A stretch of DNA of 64,000 bases from DATBJG01 sp963790545 (GCA_963790545.1 CAWBPA010000021.1:1-64000); one strand, 5' to 3'; numbered from the stretch's first letter, positions 9,430 to 18,402 are shown. Notes: generated by a model not told the origin, from the letters alone. Translations and numbers: made by a program.

Positions 9430-11871
9430 CTATTGCAGCGTTCCGTGGACGGACCTCGAGGGCCGATCCGCCGGCTGTGGTCGCGGCGCGGGAGTCAAGG
9501 CCAGCAACAACACTTCCTCGATCGTCGAGACGAAATGGATCGTCAGCTCGCGCCGCAAGTCTTCACTGAGATCCTCACGGATATTCTTCTCGTTGAGCCG
9601 CGGCAGAATGATCTCGCGGATGCCAACACGTCGGGCCGCGAGGACTTTCTCCTTGATTCCTCCGACGGGCAGCACGCGCCCGGACAGCGTGATTTCACCT
9701 GTCATGGCAATGTCTCCCCGCACCGGGCGGTTCGTCAGCTCCGACGCCAGCGCGGTGGCCATGGTGACGCCCGCCGACGGACCATCCTTGGGAATGGCTC
9801 CGGAGGGGACGTGCAGGTGAATCTCGGCGTTCTTGTAGAAGTCGGGATCCACGTTGTGCTGTCCGGCATGGGCCCGGAACCAGGACAGCGCGGCCCGCGC
9901 CGATTCCTTCATGACGTCACCCAGACTGCCTGTCAGCGTCAGCGATCCGGTGCCCGCCATCCGTGAGGCTTCGACGAAGAGCACTTCCCCGCCGGAAGGT
10001 GTCCACGCAAGGCCGATCGCCACGCCAGGATTCTTCGTCCGCTCTTCGATTTCCTCATCGAGAAACTTCGGCGCCCCCAGCATCTCGACGATCACGTCCG
10101 GCGTCACGGTGAGCGGTGCCTCGTCGCCTTCCGCACGGCGGCGCGCCGCCTTGCGGCAGACTGCGGCAATTTCGCGCTCGAGGTTGCGGACCCCGGCCTC
10201 ACGCGTATAGCCGCGGATAATCGCGCGAATCGCCGGCTCCGGAATCATGGCTTCGTCGGGTTTCAGCCCATGATTCGCAATCTGCTTCGCCACCAAGTGC
10301 TCTCTGGCAATCTTGAGCTTCTCTTCTTCGGTATACCCAGGAAGCTCGAGCACTTCCATCCTGTCCCGAAGCGGAGGCGGTATCGGATCGAGAACGTTTG
10401 CGGTCGTGATGAAGAGCACTTCCGACAAATCGAATGGCACGTCGAGATAATGATCGCGGAAGGTGCCATTCTGCTCGGGATCGAGAACTTCGAGGAGCGC
10501 CGAGCTCGGGTCACCTCGAAAATCCGAGCCGAGTTTGTCGATCTCATCGAGAATGAACACCGGGTTCTTCGATTCTACGCGCCGGAGTCCCTGGATGATC
10601 TGTCCGGGCAGGGCGCCGATGTACGTCCGCCGGTGACCTCGAATCTCCGCCTCGTCCCTCATGCCCCCGAGCGACACACGCGCGAACTTGCGATCGAGAG
10701 AGCTGGCAATCGATCGGGCGAGCGACGTCTTGCCGACGCCAGGGGGGCCGACGAAGCACAGAATCGGCCCCTTGACGGCCGGATTCAGTTTGCGCACGGC
10801 CAGGTACTCGAGAATGCGGTCCTTGGCCTTTTCAAGGTCGGAGTGATCGGCATCAAGGACGGACTTCGTGCGAGCGAGATCGATGACCTCATCGGTTCGC
10901 TTCGCCCATGGCAATGCCACGAGCCAGTCCAGGTAGGTCCGTGAAACCGTGTACTCAGCTGCAGCAACCGGCATTTTCGACAGCCGATCGAGCTCGCGTC
11001 GGGCTTCTTTCTTGACAGGCTCCGGCATGCCGGAAGCCTCGATCTTGTCGCGAAGCTCTTCGATCTCCTTCGTCTGATCGTCGCCCTCGCCCAGCTCTTT
11101 CTGAATCGCCTTCAGTTGCTCGCGCAGGAAATACTCGCGCTGATTCTTGCCGACCTCGGACTGCACCTGCGACTGAATCTTCGAACCAAGCTCGAGGACC
11201 TCGAATTCCTTGATCAGAATCCGGTTGAGCTTGTCCATTCGCTCGCGAACGTTCAGCGTGTCCAGGACTTCCTGCTTGATCGGCGTGCTGATCGTCGTGA
11301 GGCTCGACGCAATGAAATCGGCGAGTCGACCCGGTTCGGCAATGTTGGTAGCCAGCGTCTGCAGATCGTCCGAGAGCAGCGGGGACAGTGAGACGACCTG
11401 CTGGAAGTTGCTTTTGATGTTTCGTTGAAGCGCGTCAATTTCCAGACGATCGTCATCGAGCAGCACTTCGGCCGCCGAGCTGACCGCACCACGCAGATAC
11501 GGCCGTGACGACGTGATCTGATCGAGGCGCAGACGGCTCAATCCCTGAACGATGAGCCGGAGGCTGCCGTCGGGCAGCTTGAACATCTTGTGGATGTGCG
11601 TGACGGTCCCGACCGGGTAGAGGTCTGCCTGTTCCGGTTCCTCAACGCTGGCATCGCGCTGCGTAAACACGCCGATGAGACGGCGGTCGGCAATCGCCTC
11701 GTCGATGAGGCGGACGGAGCTCTCGCGCGCCACAGCCAGGGGCATGAACGAGTTCGGAAAAAGCACCGTGTCGCGCAGAGGGAGTATGGGCAGTTCCTCT
11801 GGAAGCTCGAACGTGCGCTCTCCAACCGCAACTTCCTCTGTTGTTCCGAGGGGTTCTTCCTGATCGCTCAT
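9430..11871 (-). CDS. lon: ATP-dependent protease Lon
   Basis: Cytosolic AAA+ serine protease degrading misfolded and regulatory proteins. Start ATG 11871 (MSDQEEP) is preferred over the upstream 11913 because GGAAGGAAA precedes it at suitable distance; this gives 813 residues. Order: N-terminal LON substrate domain beginning LPILPLRDTVLFPNSFMPL; AAA+ module with Walker A GPPGVGKTS and Walker B PVFILDEIDKL; protease domain with catalytic Ser in KDGPSAGVTMATAL and Lys in GGIKEKVLAARR. The last 20 residues are Pro/Arg-rich and outside the domain. It is intact and follows a DksA-like gene on the same strand. Confidence 0.97.
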   Translation of the reverse strand: MSDQEEPLGTTEEVAVGERTFELPEELPILPLRDTVLFPNSFMPLAVARESSVRLIDEAIADRRLIGVFTQRDASVEEPEQADLYPVGTVTHIHKMFKLPDGSLRLIVQGLSRLRLDQITSSRPYLRGAVSSAAEVLLDDDRLEIDALQRNIKSNFQQVVSLSPLLSDDLQTLATNIAEPGRLADFIASSLTTISTPIKQEVLDTLNVRERMDKLNRILIKEFEVLELGSKIQSQVQSEVGKNQREYFLREQLKAIQKELGEGDDQTKEIEELRDKIEASGMPEPVKKEARRELDRLSKMPVAAAEYTVSRTYLDWLVALPWAKRTDEVIDLARTKSVLDADHSDLEKAKDRILEYLAVRKLNPAVKGPILCFVGPPGVGKTSLARSIASSLDRKFARVSLGGMRDEAEIRGHRRTYIGALPGQIIQGLRRVESKNPVFILDEIDKLGSDFRGDPSSALLEVLDPEQNGTFRDHYLDVPFDLSEVLFITTANVLDPIPPPLRDRMEVLELPGYTEEEKLKIAREHLVAKQIANHGLKPDEAMIPEPAIRAIIRGYTREAGVRNLEREIAAVCRKAARRRAEGDEAPLTVTPDVIVEMLGAPKFLDEEIEERTKNPGVAIGLAWTPSGGEVLFVEASRMAGTGSLTLTGSLGDVMKESARAALSWFRAHAGQHNVDPDFYKNAEIHLHVPSGAIPKDGPSAGVTMATALASELTNRPVRGDIAMTGEITLSGRVLPVGGIKEKVLAARRVGIREIILPRLNEKNIREDLSEDLRRELTIHFVSTIEEVLLLALTPAPRPQPADRPSRSVHGTLQ

Positions 11872-11926
11872 CGGCGATTTCCTTCCGGGGAGGGACCCCG
11901 GGGGTGGCACCAACCGGGGGCGGGCG

Positions 11927-11952
11927 CAGGCTCCGCCGACCGGCGGAGCCTG
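11927..11952 (-). other. 12-bp perfect hairpin between the DksA-like gene and lon
   Basis: CAGGCTCCGCCG (11927-11938) and CGGCGGAGCCTG (11941-11952) are perfectly complementary around two bases. It follows the stop of the upstream DksA-like gene by about 15 bases. No T-run follows on the minus strand, so it may be an attenuator or mRNA-stabilising stem instead of a full terminator. Confidence 0.6.
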
Positions 11953-11967
11953 TTCAAGGGTGCCGGA

Positions 11968-12417
11968 CTAGCTCGACATGTCGAAGAACAGCGAGCTTGC
12001 GCCACGCCGCTGTGCGGCGGTGCGTTCGCGTTGCACAGCCACCTCGCGGGCCTCTTCGCATTCCTTGCAGCGAACGGCAAAAGGCAGCGCGCGAAGTCGC
12101 TTGGGCGAAATCTCTTCGCCGCAGTCGAAACAATACCCGTAAGTGCCGTCTTCCAGACGCGTGAGCGCTTCAGTGATCTTGCTGAGCGTCTCCGCCTTCA
12201 TCTGGATGAGCGCAAACTCGATGTCTTCCTGGATATCGGCCTCTGAGCTCTCGCCCGCATCGAGCACTTCATGGAGTTTGCCCGAATGGCCCTCCGAACG
12301 CGCGTCTCGAATACGTCCTTGTACCTCGCTGAGCACCTCTTTCTGACGCTCCTCCAGCAGGCGCTTCAGTTCGAGATAGCGGTCTTCAGGCATCCCGCCA
12401 GCCTTCTTTGTCGTCAT
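11968..12417 (-). CDS. DksA/TraR-family C4 zinc-finger transcription factor
   Basis: 149 residues. The N-terminal half is a charged coiled coil (RYLELKRLLEERQKEVLSEV...IQMKAETLSKITEALTRLEDG). The C-terminal zinc finger has CFDCGEEI followed 17 residues later by CKEC, the C-x2-C-x17-C-x2-C arrangement of DksA/TraR proteins that insert into the RNA polymerase secondary channel. With a RelA/SpoT enzyme encoded 3 kb away, a role in ppGpp-dependent transcription control is plausible. Members of this family without a strict DksA acidic tip pair also exist, so 'general stress DksA-like protein' is the safe name. A gap of about 100 bases and a hairpin separate it from lon. Confidence 0.9.
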   Translation of the reverse strand: MTTKKAGGMPEDRYLELKRLLEERQKEVLSEVQGRIRDARSEGHSGKLHEVLDAGESSEADIQEDIEFALIQMKAETLSKITEALTRLEDGTYGYCFDCGEEISPKRLRALPFAVRCKECEEAREVAVQRERTAAQRRGASSLFFDMSS

Positions 12418-12843
12418 CGTCGTACTCCTTCCCGCGTTTCGTATCGCGTCGCCTTAGTAGCAAATGGCATGCCGAAATCTCGTCGTCTCGAGATTTCGAA
12501 CTTGGAGACCGTGGAACAAGTGCTGGGGAGAGTCGAACTGCGAAGGAGGGCTGAATTTGAAGGCAAATCCCGCCCAGACCTACGGCCCCGACTCCCGGCA
12601 ACACTGGCTTACTAACCAGTTCATGCGATTTGGTTTACATCCCATTACGCAGCGACGGTCCAGCCATCCCTGGTTTCTTATTAGACGTCGCTCGCCTCTC
12701 GACGGTTCTTATCGGCCGTCAGGGTTGGAGCAGCGTACTCAGAAGGGGACACCTTGCAGATTGTGTCGTATTTTGGTTCGTGGCGTGCGAATTCGGCCCG
12801 TGGGAGCCCGCGATGGATGGAGGCCGGCGTCTCTGCTTCTGAC
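12418..12843. other. 426-bp non-coding region upstream of the DksA-like gene
   Basis: I find no gene here. A perfect 10-bp hairpin, CGAAATCTCG (12473-12482) with CGAGATTTCG (12489-12498), loop TCGTCT, lies about 60 bases upstream of the DksA-like ATG. Further along, 12530-12610 contains a tRNA-like T-loop string (AGTTCGACT read on the minus strand), a small hairpin around TTGAAGGCAAATC, and an ACTGG/CCAGT stem, but stems do not close into a credible cloverleaf. Short frames across the region have no recognisable content. Confidence 0.5.
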
Positions 12844-13428
12844 CTACTGGAGAAACCGATTGCCAATGGATGCGTTTGGAACGATGCCGCGCTCGACGAG
12901 ACGCTGTCCGTCGCGCGGGCTGCCGGTACGCAGCCACTTTTCGTAGAGCCGCAGAACGTTCGCGTTGGATGTGACGGTGCACCGTTCGCTCACGTCGTTC
13001 AGCACATCGACAAAGGCTAGAAAGCTCCCGGCCAGCTCGGCAAATACCGGGGCGAACGTCTCTCGTTCAAAATGGCTGAGCGATTCGTACGCTCGTCCGC
13101 CGAGCTTCACGTAGTAGTCCACATCGACGAGCTTCCGATTCAAACTGTCGGAGAAGAACCCCGCAACAAAGAGCGAGACGTCACCCACCGATCGGAGGGC
13201 GTCGCGCCGCGTCGCGCCGGCCGCCTCCATGGCTCGCGCCAGTTTCAAAGCGAGTGGTTCGTCGTGCCCGGAAAGTCCATTGTCGGAGTGAACAAATGTC
13301 GTCAGGAGATTGACAACGTAAAACGACGTGAGCTCACTCGGCTGCAGACGCTGTCGCTGCAGAGCGGCGTCAACCAGCTCTTTGAAGTAAGCTTCTGGAG
13401 TTTCATTCCGAACGAGTGACTCTGCCAT
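12844..13428 (-). CDS. conserved hypothetical protein, 194 aa
   Basis: Start ATG 13428 (MAESLVRNETPEAYFKELVDAAL) is chosen over an upstream ATG at 13455 because the added residues look non-native; no strong ribosome site helps. The protein is mostly alpha-helical with no membrane segment or signal peptide, and has conserved-looking stretches SFYVVNLL, GDVSLFVAGFFSDSLNRKLVDVDYYVKLGG, LRLYEKWLRTGSPRDGQRLVERGI. I recall similar unnamed proteins in acidobacterial and deltaproteobacterial genomes but know no function. It is transcribed away from the next gene, which starts about 140 bases upstream on the other strand. Confidence 0.75.
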   Translation of the reverse strand: MAESLVRNETPEAYFKELVDAALQRQRLQPSELTSFYVVNLLTTFVHSDNGLSGHDEPLALKLARAMEAAGATRRDALRSVGDVSLFVAGFFSDSLNRKLVDVDYYVKLGGRAYESLSHFERETFAPVFAELAGSFLAFVDVLNDVSERCTVTSNANVLRLYEKWLRTGSPRDGQRLVERGIVPNASIGNRFLQ

Positions 13429-13570
13429 AGCGTGACTCACAGGGTCGTGAAGCACCGGCCGTCACAATGAATAAGTGCAAGTATAGTACCGGCTCAAATC
13501 CCCAGGCAATGCGGGCGTCCCGGGCCTGCGCGTTGATCGCCGCACCTCGGCCGTGCGAAGCTTGTGTCCC

Positions 13571-14218
13571 GTGATCTGTCCACTCTGTAACCGTCGAAAG
13601 GCCCGACGGCACTGCCCGGCCCTGGGCCAGCAGATTTGCGCCGTATGTTGCGGGACGAAACGGCTCGTGGAAATCCGGTGCCCGAGCACATGCGGATACC
13701 TGTCCGCCTCCCAAGCGCACCCGCCGGCAGTCGTGCTGCGACAGCAGCAGAGGGACCTGGGAGTAATCCTACCGATGCTGCAGGGCCTGACCGAACCTCA
13801 GTCGCGATTGTTCCTCTTTTTCGGAAGCCTGATTGCGCGTCATATCCCCCAGGATTTTCAGAGTCTCCGAGACCAAGATATTGCCGAAGCTGCCGCAACA
13901 TTGGCGTCCACGTTCGAAACGGCGGGCCGGGGGATCATCTACGAACACCGGGCCGGGACAGGACCCGCGCAGCACCTCGCGACAGGCCTCCGGCAGTCCT
14001 TTACGGAACTGGTCAAGGACCAGCCCAGCGCGGCGTTCGACCGGGACGCAGCCATCGTCCTTCGCCGGATCGAACAGGCAGCCCGCGATCACGCCAAGGT
14101 TCCGGGTGGCGGGGAGACCGCTTATCGCGATCTCCTCGGGCGCATGCTGAAGGGAGGATCGGGTGATCAACCCGACACGGCAAAGCCTGCTGAAGAGAGC
14201 AATCTGATCATTCCCTGA
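13571..14218 (+). CDS. conserved hypothetical protein with N-terminal cysteine cluster
   Basis: Probable start GTG 13571 (or GTG 13553, six codons upstream). The first 45 residues carry ICPLCNRRKARRHCPALGQQICAVCCG and CPSTCGYL, seven cysteines that would suit one or two structural zinc ribbons. The rest is a helical domain (LPMLQGLTEPQSRLFLFFGSLIARHIPQ...ETAGRGIIYEHR). No signal peptide. I do not recognise a named family; it resembles uncharacterised acidobacterial proteins. It ends about 95 bases before the convergent ridA, with a fold-back repeat between them. Metal binding is inference from spacing. Confidence 0.7.
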   Translation: MICPLCNRRKARRHCPALGQQICAVCCGTKRLVEIRCPSTCGYLSASQAHPPAVVLRQQQRDLGVILPMLQGLTEPQSRLFLFFGSLIARHIPQDFQSLRDQDIAEAAATLASTFETAGRGIIYEHRAGTGPAQHLATGLRQSFTELVKDQPSAAFDRDAAIVLRRIEQAARDHAKVPGGGETAYRDLLGRMLKGGSGDQPDTAKPAEESNLIIP

Positions 14219-14230
14219 GCGAGGGATTCC

Positions 14231-14308
14231 GTTTACAGTTTTCCGTCGTCCGTTATCCGTATTGCGCACTCCCGACGAGCACGGAAAACGGAATACGGAA
14301 AACTGACA
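14231..14308. repeat. period-7 degenerate array with inverted arms (between unknown gene and ridA)
   Basis: Left half from 14231: GTTTACA, GTTTTCC, GTCGTCC, GTTATCC, GTATTGC. Right half from 14281: ACGGAAA, ACGGAAT, ACGGAAA, ACTGACA. CAGTTTTCCGT (14236-14246) is an exact reverse complement of ACGGAAAACTG (14295-14305). Again it fills a convergent intergenic gap. Confidence 0.8.
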
Positions 14309-14313
14309 ACGCG

Positions 14314-14697
14314 TCAGAATGCAGCGATGGCGTCGATCTCGATGCGTACGTCGAGGGGAAGCCGCGCCACCTGGACCGTGGATCGCGCAGGGGTGGGTGA
14401 GCTGAAGAAGGACCCGTAGACGTCGTTCATGCCCGCAAAATCATTGAGATCTGCAAGGAACACCGTGGTCCGCACCACGTTGGCGTAGGTACCGCCGGCG
14501 GCGCTGAGGATCGCGCCCAGGTTGGTGAGTGCCTGTCGGGTCTGCGCGCGGATATCTCCCTGCACGACGGCACCGGTTTCAGGATGAACGGGAATCTGCC
14601 CTGCAACGAAGAGCAGATTGCCTGCTCGAATCCCCTGTGAATACGGTCCTCCAGGTTTTGGAGCCGCCGACGTTGACACTGCCTCCGGGGCGCTCAT
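14314..14697 (-). CDS. ridA: RidA/YjgF-family reactive-imine deaminase
   Basis: 127 residues. Members hydrolyse reactive enamine/imine intermediates released by PLP dehydratases. Family motifs present: GGPYSQGIRAGNLLFVAGQIPVHP, the conserved arginine in TPARSTVQVARLP, and IEIDAIAAF at the C-terminus. That Arg is the key residue of active RidA. The ATG overlaps the rpmB stop by four bases (ATGA), so it is translated from the same mRNA. A PLP-dependent threonine/serine dehydratase elsewhere in this window (41719-42674) would generate its substrate. Confidence 0.92.
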   Translation of the reverse strand: MSAPEAVSTSAAPKPGGPYSQGIRAGNLLFVAGQIPVHPETGAVVQGDIRAQTRQALTNLGAILSAAGGTYANVVRTTVFLADLNDFAGMNDVYGSFFSSPTPARSTVQVARLPLDVRIEIDAIAAF

Positions 14698-14885
14698 GCG
14701 GCCTTGACGACCTTACGCGACCGCAGGCATCGCGTGCACACACGAATCCGCTTGCTCGCGCCGTCAACGATCGCCCGAACGGTTTGAAGATTGGGTTCGA
14801 ATCGCCGGGGATGCACGTTGTGCGCGTGGCTGACAGTCCGACCGACCACAGGTCCTTTTCCACAAATCTCGCAACGCCTGGCCAT
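14694..14885 (-). CDS. rpmB: 50S ribosomal protein L28, zinc-binding form
   Basis: Start ATG 14885 gives MARRCEICGKGPVVGRTVSHAHN, the normal L28 N-terminus; an upstream in-frame ATG adds 13 unrelated residues. 63 residues. CEICG near the N-terminus and CTRC near the C-terminus form the four-cysteine (C+) variant of L28. It lies between the RSH gene and ridA and overlaps ridA by four bases. Pairing of rpmB with RSH is common in bacteria of this type by my recollection. Confidence 0.96.
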   Translation of the reverse strand: MARRCEICGKGPVVGRTVSHAHNVHPRRFEPNLQTVRAIVDGASKRIRVCTRCLRSRKVVKAA

Positions 14886-14951
14886 GATGGCAACCTCTCT
14901 CGAACATTCTCGGACACTGGTCAAACGACGGATTATAGCATGGGCATCCTG

Positions 14952-17117
14952 TCAGGACGTCTTCGCCGTCGTCAGTCGCTCGACGTCCAGCACGCCTTCG
15001 ACGCCGCGAAGCGATTTGATCACGCGCTCGAGATGCTTCAGGTCCTTGATCTCGACCGTCATGTCGATACGCCCGCGATGGTCCTCGTCGGTGCGGGCTT
15101 CGACGTTCTTGATGTTGGTATTGATATCGGCAATTCGCGAGCTGACGTCAGCCAGGATCCCTTTCCGATCCTCCACCTGCATCGTCAACCGAACGGTGTA
15201 GCGCAGGGTCGTATCCGGCGACTTGTCCCATTCAACTTCGATACGGCGCTCCGGATGGTAAAGCAGGTTGACCACGTTCGGACAGGAGACCGCGTGGACC
15301 GAGACCCCCTTTCCGCGGGTCACGTAGCCGACGATGGACTCGCCGAGGATTGGATTGCAGCAACCCGCACGAAACACCATCAGGTCATCGAAGCCGCGGA
15401 CCTTGATCTTTTCTTCCCCCGGGCCGAACACCCGTCGGACAACGGCGGCCACCGCGCTTTCATCGCCCTTTTCGCGCAGCTGATCCTGCGGAAACAGCTT
15501 GCCGAGCAGCAGCCGCGGCGATGTCTTCCCGTACCCAAGATCGGCAAATAGTTCGTCGCGAGCTCCGGGGTCCGGAGCCATGCGACCGAACGCGTCACTC
15601 TCGAGCACGGTCTTCGCGTTCAGGCCGTAGCGTCGAAGCTCCTTTTCGAACAGCTTGCGACCGAATTCGATGGCTCTGCTGCGCTCCTCTGCCTGGATCA
15701 GATGCTTGATCTTGTTGCGCGCCCTCGAGGTGGCGACAAAATTGAGCCAGTCTCGACTCGGCTTGTGGCTGGCGTTGGTGACGATCTCGACGATGTCGCC
15801 GTTCTTCAGACGTGTCCGCAGCGGGACCATCTTGCCGTTGACCCGAGCGCCCACGCACTGGTGGCCGATATCGGTGTGAATGGCGTATGCAAAGTCGATG
15901 GGCGTGGCGCCGCGAGGTAACACCTTCACCTGTCCCTTCGGCGTGAAGGTGTAGACCTCCTCGGGGTAGAGATCGACCTTCAGGTTCTGGAGGAACTCGT
16001 GCGGATCCCGGACCTCCTGCTGCCACTCCAACAGCTGACGCATCCATTGGAAGTACTGCTCGTCGCGCTGATCACCGACCCGCCCCTCCTTGTACTTCCA
16101 ATGGGCCGCGATGCCCTCTTCGGCACGTCGGTGCATCTCGTGGGTGCGGATCTGGACCTCGAACGGAAAGCCGCGATCGCTAATCACCGAGGTATGAAGT
16201 GATTGGTACCCGTTCGGACGCGTCATCGCGATGAAATCCTTGATGCGTCCCGGCACCGGCGACCATGTCTGATGGATGATTCCAAGAGTCGCGTAGCAGT
16301 CCCTGATCGATTCGGTGACGATGCGAAGGGCGATGAAATCGTAGACCTGCTCGAGATCGATTTTCTGGCGCTTGAGCTTTTGATGAATGCTGTACAATCG
16401 CTTGATGCGGCTGTCGATCTTCACGATGGGAACCTGGGCTTCGCGCAGCTTGACGGTGATGGTTCCCTTCAAATCCTCGATCAGCGCGCCGGCAGCTCTG
16501 ACCTTCAGCTCGACCTTCGTGCGTAGAGCTTCGTAGACCTCGGGTTCGAGATACTTGAACGACAGCTCTTCCAGTTCGTTCTTCACCTTGCTCATCCCGA
16601 GGCGATGAGCAATGGGCGCGTAAATATCGAGCGTTTCCTGGGCTATGCGCACACGTCGCTCTTCCGGGAGGAAGTGAAGCGTCCGCATGTTGTGCAGGCG
16701 ATCCCCGAGCTTCACGAGGATGACGCGGATGTCATCCACCATGGCCAGGAGCATCTTTCGGAAGTTTTCGGCCTGGCGCTCCTCGCTCGATGAAAAGGGA
16801 ATCGCACCAATCTTGGTGACACCCTCGACAACGTGCGACACCTCGGGCCCGAAATGCTCGCGGATGCGCTCGATGGTGGTGAGGGTGTCTTCGACGACGT
16901 CGTGCAGGAGCCCGGCCGCCACCGCCACCACATCCAGCTTCATGTCGGCCAGGATGTTGGCGACCTCGAGCGGGTGGACGAGGTACGGTTCGCCGGAGTG
17001 ACGGATCTGGCCCTTGTGCTCGAACGCGGAAAAGACGTACGCACGCCGCAGCAGCTCGACGTCAGCTGGTGAGGTATAGGCGCCGACTTTTTCGACCAGG
17101 TCCTCGAAACGAATCAT
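14952..17117 (-). CDS. relA: RelA/SpoT bifunctional (p)ppGpp synthetase/hydrolase
   Basis: 721 residues, long RSH type. The N-terminal HD hydrolase domain is intact (H48, then LLHDVVED at about 70-77). The synthetase domain follows (YSIHQKLKR, YDFIALRIVT, PNGYQSLHTSVI, VQIRTHEMHRRAEEGIAAHW). A TGS domain begins at VYTFTPKGQVKVLPRGATPIDFAY. A conserved-cysteine region (VFRAGCCNPILG) and a C-terminal ACT domain (RLTMQVEDRKGILADVSSRIADINTNI) complete it. With both catalytic sites present it should make and degrade ppGpp, which works with DksA-type proteins such as the one at 11968-12417. Divergent from the TPR lipoprotein gene. Confidence 0.96.
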   Translation of the reverse strand: MIRFEDLVEKVGAYTSPADVELLRRAYVFSAFEHKGQIRHSGEPYLVHPLEVANILADMKLDVVAVAAGLLHDVVEDTLTTIERIREHFGPEVSHVVEGVTKIGAIPFSSSEERQAENFRKMLLAMVDDIRVILVKLGDRLHNMRTLHFLPEERRVRIAQETLDIYAPIAHRLGMSKVKNELEELSFKYLEPEVYEALRTKVELKVRAAGALIEDLKGTITVKLREAQVPIVKIDSRIKRLYSIHQKLKRQKIDLEQVYDFIALRIVTESIRDCYATLGIIHQTWSPVPGRIKDFIAMTRPNGYQSLHTSVISDRGFPFEVQIRTHEMHRRAEEGIAAHWKYKEGRVGDQRDEQYFQWMRQLLEWQQEVRDPHEFLQNLKVDLYPEEVYTFTPKGQVKVLPRGATPIDFAYAIHTDIGHQCVGARVNGKMVPLRTRLKNGDIVEIVTNASHKPSRDWLNFVATSRARNKIKHLIQAEERSRAIEFGRKLFEKELRRYGLNAKTVLESDAFGRMAPDPGARDELFADLGYGKTSPRLLLGKLFPQDQLREKGDESAVAAVVRRVFGPGEEKIKVRGFDDLMVFRAGCCNPILGESIVGYVTRGKGVSVHAVSCPNVVNLLYHPERRIEVEWDKSPDTTLRYTVRLTMQVEDRKGILADVSSRIADINTNIKNVEARTDEDHRGRIDMTVEIKDLKHLERVIKSLRGVEGVLDVERLTTAKTS

Positions 17118-17253
17118 CAGGGCTGGTGTCTAATCAGGAAGAGCCACGAACGGGAAGCTCCGACGCGATCATAGCATGACCCATGATGGGGAAATCACGG
17201 CAAGTCCATGATGTGACAGCCCTTAGGTCGCACACGTTGCACTCCAACGGACC

Positions 17254-17283
17254 TTGACTTGCTAATTTTCAGTTCACTATACT
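17254..17283 (+). promoter_or_regulatory. sigma-70-type promoter for the TPR lipoprotein gene
   Basis: TTGACT (17254-17259) and TATACT (17278-17283), five of six matches each, separated by 18 bp. It lies about 110 bases before ATG 17391 in the divergent gap with the RSH gene. Confidence 0.75.
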
Positions 17284-17390
17284 TGCCGAGTTTTTGGTTC
17301 AGATCTTCGTGGCCCTCTGCCAGGAGAGCTGTTGACCTTACTGCCGACACCTCGGGCAAGCACTTTGACCTTGGGTGGAAGGGGGACGTA

Positions 17391-18362
17391 ATGCGTGTTC
17401 GAACCAAAGCGGTGTGGGTGGGCAGCTGCGTGACCATGGCCGCGCTCACGGTGAGCGGGTGCAGTCAGTTTGCCACCCTGCAGGCACGAAAGGCCTTCAA
17501 GGAGGCCAATGCGCTCTACCAGCAGCAGGAATATCGGAAGGCTGCTGACAAGTACGAAGAAACCGTCAAGTCGGCCCCGGATGACCCGAATCTGGCCACG
17601 GCTTACTTTTTCCTCGGGAACAGCTACGACAACCTGTATCGCCCCGCCCGGAAAGGTGAGGCTGCCAATGACGAGCTCCTGACCAAGGCCATCGACAACT
17701 ACAAACTGGCCTCAGAGAAGATCCCCAATGAACCCGAGGAGCTGAGAAAGTACCGCACGTTGTCGCTGCAGTACCTGGTGAGCGCCTACGGTTCGGACAA
17801 GCTGAACGATCCCAGCCAGGCTGAACCGGTGCTCTTGAAGATGATCGAGCTCGATCCGAAGGATCCGTCGAGTTACTTCTACCTCGGCAAGCTCTACGAG
17901 GACTCTGGAAGTTACGATCAAGCCGAAGCCACGTTCCTCAAGGCTCGAGAGGTCCGGCCGGACGATTCGAGTGTCTACATGCAGCTCGCCGGCTACTATA
18001 ACCGCCAGGGTGAGTTCGAGAAGACGATGGAAGCCCTTCATCAGCGGGCCTCCAAGGAACCGGACAACCCGGAAGCCCACTACTACATCGCCAACTACTA
18101 CTGGGACAAAGTATTCCGAGATTTCCGGCTCAAGGAACCGGAGAAGCGGGACTACATCAGCAAGGGGCTCGACGCGGTCGACAAGGCCATTCAGCTCAAG
18201 CCGGACTATATCGAGGCAATCACCTATCGAGGTCTGTTACTTCGCCTCGAAGCCAACATGGAAAAGAGCCCCGAGCGGCAGAAGCAGCTTCTCAGAGAGG
18301 CGGAAGAGCTCCAGGGGCGCGCTCGGGATCTGCAGAAGAAACGGACCGCCGGCGTCAGCTAA
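17391..18362 (+). CDS. TPR-repeat lipoprotein
   Basis: Start ATG 17391, preceded by a G-rich AGGGGG site. The signal peptide ends in the lipobox LTVSGC, so the protein is probably lipid-anchored after Lgt and LspA processing. The mature part is a row of tetratricopeptide repeats: ANALYQQQEYRKAADKYEETVKSAP, SSYFYLGKLYEDSGSYDQAEATF, SVYMQLAGYYNRQGEFEKTMEAL, AHYYIANYYWDKVF and AVDKAIQLKPDYIEAITYRGLL. 323 residues. Such proteins act as periplasmic assembly scaffolds; the partner is unknown. It has its own promoter and terminator, and faces the tonB cluster. Confidence 0.9.
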   Translation: MRVRTKAVWVGSCVTMAALTVSGCSQFATLQARKAFKEANALYQQQEYRKAADKYEETVKSAPDDPNLATAYFFLGNSYDNLYRPARKGEAANDELLTKAIDNYKLASEKIPNEPEELRKYRTLSLQYLVSAYGSDKLNDPSQAEPVLLKMIELDPKDPSSYFYLGKLYEDSGSYDQAEATFLKAREVRPDDSSVYMQLAGYYNRQGEFEKTMEALHQRASKEPDNPEAHYYIANYYWDKVFRDFRLKEPEKRDYISKGLDAVDKAIQLKPDYIEAITYRGLLLRLEANMEKSPERQKQLLREAEELQGRARDLQKKRTAGVS

Positions 18363-18365
18363 GGC

Positions 18366-18393
18366 AGGCCTTGGGCTTCAGGCCCAGGCTTGG
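18366..18393. repeat. short period-7 array after the TPR lipoprotein gene
   Basis: Four phased heptamers: AGGCCTT, GGGCTTC, AGGCCCA, GGCTTGG. It lies between the lipoprotein stop and the terminator, in a convergent gap. Confidence 0.55.
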
Positions 18394-18402
18394 CCCCGAA
18401 AA

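Noticed and set aside
12525..12610. Selenocysteine tRNA (CTTCAAA anticodon-loop string and T-loop-like sequence on the minus strand)
   Set aside because: The anticodon stem and T stem have several mismatches and there is no matching 8-bp acceptor stem. Not supported.
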